A stretch of 32,505 nucleotides of DNA, taken from Chloroflexota bacterium (GTDB lineage: Bacteria > Chloroflexota > Anaerolineae > Anaerolineales > UBA4823). Where the stretch lies: assembly GCA_012516075.1 (NCBI GenBank), contig JAAYXE010000115.1:1-32505 (forward strand), written 5' to 3'. Within the stretch, counting starts at the first letter, position 1. Each line of letters begins with the position of its first letter. The notes beneath the pieces are model-generated. The model was not told where the DNA came from. It worked only from the letters and a program-made list of their open reading frames with translations, and ran no database searches. The position numbers and the translations under genes are program-made. Of this stretch, positions 30,601-32,505 are shown one piece after another.

Positions 30601-32505
30601 CTAAATGTACTGGCTGGTGATCGAATGGCTGGCTTTCTTCAAATCCGCCGGCGTGCCTTCAAACAGCACCTGTCCTCCGCGGCTGCCGCCCTCCGGCCCC
30701 AGGTCGATCACCCAGTCTGCATTGCGCACCACGTCCATGTTGTGCTCGATCACGATCACCGTATTGCCGCCGTCCACCAGCCTGTTGATCATCGCCAGCA
30801 GGTGGGCGGTATCCGACTTGTGCATACCGGTTGTGGGCTCGTCCATTACGTAAATGCTGCCCTGTTTGTGAAGCTCACTGGCCAGCTTGATGCGCTGGGC
30901 TTCACCGCCCGAGAGCGTGTTGAGCGGCTGGCCGAGCGTCAGGTAATCGAGGCCCACGTCGTTCAGCGTCTGCAGTTTGCGTTGAATCTCGGGCTGGTCA
31001 AAGTGGGCCAGCGCCTGCTGAACGGTCATATCCAGGACTTCGGCGATGGATTTGCCGTTGAGTTTATACTCCAGCACCTCATCTTTGAAGCGCCGGCCGC
31101 GGCATACCTCGCAGGGCGATTTTACACTTTCGAAGAATGAGAGGTCGGTGTACACCACGCCAAGGCCCTGGCAGTTCTCGCAGGCGCCCTTGGAGTTGAA
31201 GCTGAACAGGCCTGCATCTACGCCGTTTGCCCTGGCGAAAGCTTTGCGCACATCGTCCATTATGCCGGTGTACGTGGCCGGGTTAGAGCGCGAAGAGACG
31301 CCCACGGCCGACTGGTCGACCAGGATCGCCTCAGGGTACTGGCGCATGAACGCTTCAATGATCAATGAACTCTTGCCCGAACCGGCCACGCCGGTCACCA
31401 CCGTCAGCACGCCGACGGGAATTTTCACGCTCACGTTCTTGAGGTTGTTGACATTCACATTGCTCAGCTGAAGGTGCTGATCTGCTTTGCGGAACTCCTT
31501 CTTAATGGGCATGGACTCCTTCATGAACCTGCCGGTCAGGGTATCCGCTTTGAGCAGGCCGTCATAGCTGCCTTCGTACACAATCTCGCCGCCCTGGCTG
31601 CCGGCCTGCGGGCCGACGTCCACAATGTGGTCGGCCACCTTGATCACATCGGGGTCATGCTCGACTACCAGGACCGTGTTGCCTTTATCGCGCAGCTTCA
31701 GCAGCATCTCATTCAGACGGTGCACATCACGCGGGTGCAGCCCAACGCTGGGCTCGTCGAAGATGTACATTACATCGGTCAGGCTGCTGTTCAGCTGCTT
31801 GACCATCTTGACGCGCTGGGCTTCTCCGCCCGAGAGCGTGTCGGTCTCACGGTTGAGGGAGAGGTAATCCAGGCCGATGTCAATCAGGTTCTGCAGGCGC
31901 TCCACCAGGCTGTCCACCATCGGGCCGGCCCGGGGATCCCGGATGTCCCGGATCACGTTAATCAATTCGCCTACTTCCATCGCAGCCATTTCGGCGATGT
32001 TGTAACCTTTGATCCTGCAGTTCAGCACCCTCGGGTTGAGACGGGCTCCTTTGCAAGCCGGGCAGGGGCCCTCGGTGAGATACTGGGCAATTTTTTCCTG
32101 CGTGCGCTGCGAACGGGTTTTCAGATCGCGCTCTATGTAGGAGCGGGTGAAACTTGTGATCACACCCATGTAGGTGCGGTTCATGTTGCCAAACCTGAAT
32201 TTTTGCTCTTTACCAAAGAGCAGCAGGTCCATCTCCTGCTCTGTGAAATCCGCCAGCTTCTTGTCGTTGTCGAAGAAACCGCTGGCCGCATAGATGCTGT
32301 CGTCGAACACCGGCCCCTGGATGGCGCCTTCGTTCAGCGATTTGGATGGATCGTAGAACTTTTCGACGATGGGCTGCAGCTTGCGGCCGAGCCCGTTGCA
32401 TTCCGGGCACATTCCCTGGGGATCGTTGAAAGAAAAGACGTTGGAGTAGCCAACGAAAGGCTCGCCAACCCGCGAGAACAGCAGCCGCAGCACGGTGTAG
32501 ATATC
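30601..32505 (-). CDS. UvrA-family ABC ATPase, N-terminus cut by the right edge
   Basis: 634 residues visible; the frame continues past base 32505 (DIYTV precedes the first internal start). Seen in order: a CPEC...CPACKG zinc-binding part, first signature DTLSGGEAQRVKM with YIFDEPSVGLHPRD, second Walker A GVAGSGKSSL, a zinc module CENCQGLG...CEVCRGRRF, second signature NTLSGGEAQRIKLASEL and YVMDEPTTGMHKSD. The first Walker A is outside the window. The general design is that of UvrA, the damage-recognition ATPase of nucleotide excision repair, but the second zinc module and the wording of the helical region (LNGKSIAEVLDMTVQQA) resemble UvrA2 or drug-resistance paralogues such as DrrC. I judge a UvrA2-type paralogue more likely than housekeeping UvrA. 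Confidence 0.9.
   Translation of the reverse strand, partial: DIYTVLRLLFSRVGEPFVGYSNVFSFNDPQGMCPECNGLGRKLQPIVEKFYDPSKSLNEGAIQGPVFDDSIYAASGFFDNDKKLADFTEQEMDLLLFGKEQKFRFGNMNRTYMGVITSFTRSYIERDLKTRSQRTQEKIAQYLTEGPCPACKGARLNPRVLNCRIKGYNIAEMAAMEVGELINVIRDIRDPRAGPMVDSLVERLQNLIDIGLDYLSLNRETDTLSGGEAQRVKMVKQLNSSLTDVMYIFDEPSVGLHPRDVHRLNEMLLKLRDKGNTVLVVEHDPDVIKVADHIVDVGPQAGSQGGEIVYEGSYDGLLKADTLTGRFMKESMPIKKEFRKADQHLQLSNVNVNNLKNVSVKIPVGVLTVVTGVAGSGKSSLIIEAFMRQYPEAILVDQSAVGVSSRSNPATYTGIMDDVRKAFARANGVDAGLFSFNSKGACENCQGLGVVYTDLSFFESVKSPCEVCRGRRFKDEVLEYKLNGKSIAEVLDMTVQQALAHFDQPEIQRKLQTLNDVGLDYLTLGQPLNTLSGGEAQRIKLASELHKQGSIYVMDEPTTGMHKSDTAHLLAMINRLVDGGNTVIVIEHNMDVVRNADWVIDLGPEGGSRGGQVLFEGTPADLKKASHSITSQYI

Overview
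The window looks like a chromosomal segment of a Chloroflexota bacterium, most likely of the Anaerolineae type. This is inferred from gene content, not from a marker gene: a moderately GC-rich genome, an ECF sigma factor coupled to a DUF5667-type membrane protein with a long Thr/Pro tail, a G5/3D-domain YabE-like protein, Tad-type pseudopilins, and a respiratory cytochrome bc complex built around a long one-piece cytochrome b. No phage, plasmid, transposon, CRISPR array, tRNA or ribosomal RNA was recognised.

Left part (1-11654). A gene running off the left edge and a G5/3D cell-wall-type protein are on the minus strand. Divergent from them is an ECF sigma factor whose stop overlaps the start of a DUF5667 membrane protein, followed by a terminator, then an 86-residue protein that duplicates only the N-terminal domain of the DUF5667 protein, then another terminator. 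Next comes a tight four-gene operon for surface or secreted proteins: a 1007-residue TadE pseudopilin fused to six Calx-beta repeats, a 782-residue secreted protein, a small TadE-like pseudopilin and a TadG-like protein. A repeated element (ATCGACGTTT followed by CTGCG) lies upstream of both the 86-residue gene and this operon, and suggests shared control, perhaps by the sigma factor.

Middle (11655-16403). A small bacterial SRP RNA (minus strand) was found between protein genes, with its own good promoter and a T-tract at its 3' end. It is followed by a four-gene minus-strand operon for a quinol:cytochrome c oxidoreductase: Rieske protein, cytochrome b with b6-like haem histidine spacing, and two membrane-anchored dihaem cytochromes c. 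One of these arose from an internal duplication that is still 74% identical. A small four-helix membrane protein is divergent from this operon.

Right part (16474-32505). A mixture of housekeeping and stress genes, mostly minus strand: M48 peptidase, polytopic membrane protein, YihY/BrkB protein, AhpD-like protein, HdeD-like protein; a plus-strand pair with overlapping ATGA (ClbS/DinB-fold protein and AlkA-type DNA glycosylase); cupin; a small unknown protein; a TetR regulator with a perfect consensus promoter, a palindromic operator over its start site and a second operator before the DUF4188 gene it probably controls; an MDR oxidoreductase, a CBS-pair protein, a MocR-type regulator, an alpha/beta hydrolase, an ECF42-type sigma factor, a VOC protein and, cut by the right edge, a UvrA-family ATPase.

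The most distinctive items are the TadE/Calx-beta fusion and its possible sigma-factor control, the stand-alone duplicate of the DUF5667 protein's N-terminal domain, the SRP RNA locus and the self-consistent TetR switch.
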